Part shown: positions 8,009 through 10,764 of the stretch, piece after piece
How the letters are laid out: each line of letters starts with the position of its first letter
How positions within the stretch are numbered: the stretch's first letter is position 1
From: Tritrichomonas foetus
Lineage: Eukaryota; Parabasalia; Tritrichomonadida; Tritrichomonadidae
Direction: 5' to 3'
Assembly: GCA_001839685.1 (NCBI GenBank)
Contig: MLAK01000118.1
Location: 1 to 10,764 of the forward strand
Length of the DNA stretch: 10,764 bases
Notes under the pieces: model-generated
Database searches by the model: none
Seen by the model: the letters and a program-made list of their open reading frames with translations, nothing else
Told to the model about the DNA's origin: nothing
Translations under genes and position numbers: made by a program

Positions 8009-8606
8009 ATCTGCTGAATTTAAAAATGAATAGATGAGAATGTCATAAGGTTTTATGTTCGTGTATTTGTTTCCAATATAATTTAAAATACGAGATTTCG
8101 ATACTTGAAGAATGAATACTTATATTTGTCAACATGTAAAACGTTGTGAATGGTCTGATAGTTAATCGTTGGAAGAATGAAAAAGCACTATCTCAATTTA
8201 AATTGTTAAGTATAATCAACATAGCTGGAATCTTATTGTGATCATAGACATATCCTAATTCGAAATTCAATATTCCCAAAAGAAGAAAGCCTTTATTTCG
8301 GTTAAATCACGTTAATTGCCCAAATTACTAAAACATTTTTTGTTTCTTCACCGAAACAATGGAGTCTAAAGTTTTGTTAGTTCAATTTCATCATACTCTT
8401 CAATAATAATATTATGTTGATCCATTATCTCCCTTATCTTATGAGATAAAGGTTGTTGAATCAGAAGGAATTGATGATATTCAGATTAAATCAATTCGAG
8501 CTCTTATTTCGATTTCATTTCTTTGAATGATTAATTGGAATAGGGAGATGGCATATTTATCTCTCTGGATTTTTTCTCGAATCTCATGTTCAATTTCAAT
8601 AATCTA
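8009..8606 (-). pseudogene. Possible decayed coding remnant of unknown identity
   Basis: On the minus strand, several protein-like frames follow one another. 8603-8484 is 40 codons after a TAG and contains EIREKIQRDKYAISLFQLI. 8485-8369 is 39 codons in the next frame and contains KIREIMDQHNIIIEEYDEIE. 8306-8196 is 37 codons and contains FELGYVYDHNKIP. 8192-8046 is 49 codons, separated from the previous one by a TGA. I recognise no family. Each stretch alone is within what AT-rich DNA produces by chance. Only their order on one strand and the mixed charged and hydrophobic composition suggest a relic gene. If real, it would converge on the end of the Pmp-like pseudogene. Confidence 0.25.
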
Positions 8607-9480
8607 AATGATAAAAATACACGTAAGAAACAACTATATTTAATTCATATATCAAATCCATGTGGGAAATTCTTTGATTTTCATAGATCTATGATCTATT
8701 TCCAGTAATAAATTAAACCTTTTATAATATGGACAAGAAATTATACAATAAAATAGTCAATATTATACTGAATAATCAAAATACCATGTTGATACATTTT
8801 AAATCTTTGCTCATATGCATTATTTGCATGATTTTTTGGTTTATCAATACAATATTATTATGTCTGTCATGACATTCCATCTTTTAATGATATGAAAATG
8901 CGAAAAGTGAGAAACTTATTTTTGGTAACGAATTTTGAGATTTTAATAAAATCATATGTGAAATTACTTGATTTATTTATTTTTTCATATTTTGATTTTT
9001 TTCATATATTGATTTCATCATCTATTGATTAACTGTATTATTTACCACTATTTCCAACACAAATGAAGAAGAGGCGTCCAATAATTCATGATGAAAAATC
9101 TATAAAACAAGCAAATTATTAATGATTCGGGTGATATATTTCTTGTAACAAAAACTCGAGATTTTCTTTAATAAGGAATAGTATAATATTGCAATTTTTT
9201 AATATATTTATTAGAAAGAAAATGAGATAACTTTATTGTGACTTTAATATTTATTGTCAATTGATTGAACCATTTTATATAATATTTGACGAATTTTGTA
9301 TTTTTTTTTTTTTTTTAATATAATATTAAATACGTAGATTTGGTGTTGATACTGTAAAAAAAATATTTATGTCCAATGCATCTATCAGATGATAGAAGGC
9401 GATGGAATTTATTTCATGCTTGTTAATTTGATCATTCTAAAAGGAAATGTTTTTATCTTAACAACAAGTTGGGATAGTTG
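8607..9480. other. AT-rich region without genes
   Basis: No open frame of useful length, no tRNA-like or rRNA-like structure and no tandem array is visible. It has very high A+T with dense stops in all frames. The only marked element is the homopolymer T tract at 9301-9316. Confidence 0.5.
9301..9316 (+). repeat. T16 homopolymer tract
   Basis: Sixteen consecutive T follow TTTTGTA and precede AATATAATATTAAA. It is likely a slippage-prone microsatellite. Read on the minus strand it is an A tract that could be the tail of a retroposed or decayed insertion, but no target-site duplication or element body is evident. Confidence 0.8.
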
Positions 9481-10340
9481 ACAACTTTAAATCACATTAT
9501 GACATTAAATCTAAATCTGTTTTCATGAAATTGTTCAAATTATTCGAATATTTATGAATAACAATGAAAAAAATAATCATAAAAATTAAAAAATCATCAT
9601 GAAAAGAATTATTCGGATAAAAACAGAAATATTTATGAAAGAAAAAATTAAAAAAAAAACAGAAAAATCCTAGAGACAAATCTGCATTCTCATATAGATT
9701 TTGTTCCCCTCACATGCATGAAATATCCATGGCAATATTAGGGGAAAAAATTATGTAGAACTCTTAGCTTGGACAGCAGTAGACAAAATTTAATCACAAA
9801 ATAAGGATTTTCAATGGACCGGGACTCTATCAAATCAATGCAGATTGATTCTGCACAAAAAAAGGATATTTAAATATTTCCCCAATTGTTTGCAGATCAT
9901 TGTATCTAAAATCACAATCATCACTTCAATCATGGGTGCTCTCTTTCATCACTATTATTCAGAGAAATGAGAATATTCGACAAATATCAACAGAAAACAT
10001 ATTTCCAGAATACTGAAATCCACAATTTCTATGTATGAATTCATCAAGAGCATTACTGAGAAAAATTGTGTGATTTAGAAAGTGATCTGTATGAGAAATT
10101 CAGAGAAAACGCCAAAATCAATTTTTACTTGATTGCACATGGTTATTTTGCCTCAAATAAAAAAGTAAGTAGCGTCAAAAAATTGATTTGGACGTTTCTT
10201 TTAGTGCTTATATAAAATTAGAAAATTGTTAACAATGCACGCTGCTAGATATTGTCCACTAACATACAGAAAAATCCAAATCATCAGAATAATGAATGCA
10301 CTGAATTTGAAAGCAATATCTAATAACTAAAAAAGTCGAT
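9481..10340. other. Region with overlapping short open frames, no supported gene
   Basis: Between about 9780 and 10070, several plus frames stay open for 50-60 codons (for example 9794-9967 in frame 2 and 9849-10013 in frame 3), and minus-strand frames look equally protein-like. Because frames on both strands are open at once, this reflects fewer stop triplets in slightly less AT-rich DNA and not a coding signal. The A- and T-rich stretch at 9540-9665 gives a Phe-rich minus-strand frame that is low-complexity shadow. Confidence 0.4.
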
Positions 10341-10352
10341 TTTGTGTTTCAA

Positions 10353-10598
10353 ATGGCCATCAAGGTGAGAAATTGGCGAGCTATGCAACAAATTTGTTGA
10401 TTTGAGATAACATGGGAATTCGAAGACAAACAAATTCTCTTGGGTTGTGGTTTGTCTTCATTTTGTGAGCTGCATCGCAATGAAACACGGTATTCTGACG
10501 ATTCACGCGTGGAGTGTTTTGGAGAATCCATGGGCATTAATGTTTCTCAAAGGTCATTTCAGGAATTATTGATTTATATCAAAGAAGTTATGAGGTAA
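10353..10598 (+). pseudogene. GC-richer patch with a possible coding remnant
   Basis: From 10401 to TAA 10596-10598 the plus strand is open for 65 codons. An ATG at 10353 leads into the same frame with one TGA at 10398-10400. The peptide is mixed and acidic/basic (it includes RYSDDSRVECFGES and SFQELLIYIKEVM), unlike the Asn/Ile/Phe-rich proteins elsewhere. Base composition is also distinct: 10441-10560 is about 43% G+C by count against under 30% around it. The opposite strand is open for 62 codons over 10349-10537, which weakens the coding case. I recognise no family. There is a faint likeness to trichomonad leucine-rich (BspA-type) repeats that I do not rely on. Confidence 0.25.
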
Positions 10599-10727
10599 AT
10601 ATTAATTCAAATATTGACTTTTGAATATAAAGTATCACTTTTTGAACCAAATTAATGGTTTACACAATAAACTTTTGAAAAATTCCACTTTTTTTTTCAC
10701 TTGTTTTCGACAGAATCAAGTAGACCT

Positions 10728-10764
10728 ATAAGTTGTGATAAGTTGCAGCTTCGCTTCAACTTAT
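10728..10764. repeat. Direct and inverted repeat of ATAAGTTG at the window end
   Basis: ATAAGTTG occurs at 10728-10735 and again at 10738-10745, two bases apart. Its reverse complement CAACTTAT occupies 10757-10764, the last eight bases of the window. The second copy and the inverted copy form a hairpin that is extended by AGC (10747-10749) and GCT (10753-10755) around a TTC loop, with one C/T mismatch. It could be a terminator-like hairpin, one end of an inverted-repeat element, or a fold-back artefact at a contig edge. Confidence 0.7.

Noticed and set aside
9497..9679. Phe-rich minus-strand frame of 60 codons
   Set aside because: It is the complement of an A-rich stretch, is low complexity, and has no motif or supporting context.
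9794..10013. 50-60 codon open frames on the plus strand
   Set aside because: Frames 2 and 3 (and much of frame 1) are open over the same bases and minus-strand frames are equally protein-like, so stop-poor composition explains it.
7939..10764. CRISPR array, tRNA or rRNA gene
   Set aside because: No regularly spaced repeats and no cloverleaf or conserved rRNA sequence were seen.

Overview
The window is strongly AT-rich DNA (roughly 70-75% A+T by eye) with eukaryotic gene content. It has a divergent ubiquitin-specific protease (peptidase C19), a protein with Crinkler/RHS-type ATPase and nuclease features, and a decayed surface protein with the FxxN / GGA[ILV] repeats of Chlamydia-like Pmp proteins. 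No spliceosomal introns are needed to read the genes. A TAAA tetranucleotide sits right after both genuine gene ends, as reported for the Trichomonas vaginalis poly(A) signal. Pmp-like proteins are a known trichomonad family. My best guess is a parabasalid (a trichomonad such as Tritrichomonas or a relative). This is inference and no species can be named.

Layout. 1-221 is flank with no supported gene. 222-2646 (minus) is one C19 peptidase gene read in two frames: the N-terminal part 2155-2646, then the catalytic part down to 222, with one surplus base near 2225-2240. 2647-2746 is a 100-bp divergent promoter region. 2747-5987 (plus) is one Crinkler/RHS-like gene, also broken into two frames by one surplus base, most simply in an A9 run at 5236-5244. 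The first part carries the P-loop ATPase and the second carries a restriction-endonuclease-fold-like domain with D...QxT and a following His. 6163-7938 (plus) is a Pmp-like beta-helix pseudogene with three frameshifts and five in-frame TGA codons, starting without a signal peptide. 7939-10764 has no convincing gene. It holds weak minus-strand coding remnants (about 8009-8606), a T16 tract, a GC-richer patch at 10441-10560 and an inverted repeat that ends exactly at the window edge.

How the parts relate. The C19 peptidase and the Crinkler/RHS-like gene are head-to-head and probably share a promoter region, so they may be co-expressed, but nothing in the sequence proves a joint function. The most notable content is the full ATPase-plus-nuclease Crinkler/RHS architecture in what looks like a trichomonad, recognisable only when the two frames are read as one gene. 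Both intact-looking genes need the same correction (one base too many at an A/G-rich run), which suggests either assembly indels or real recent breakage. The Pmp-like gene instead lacks single bases and is a real relic.
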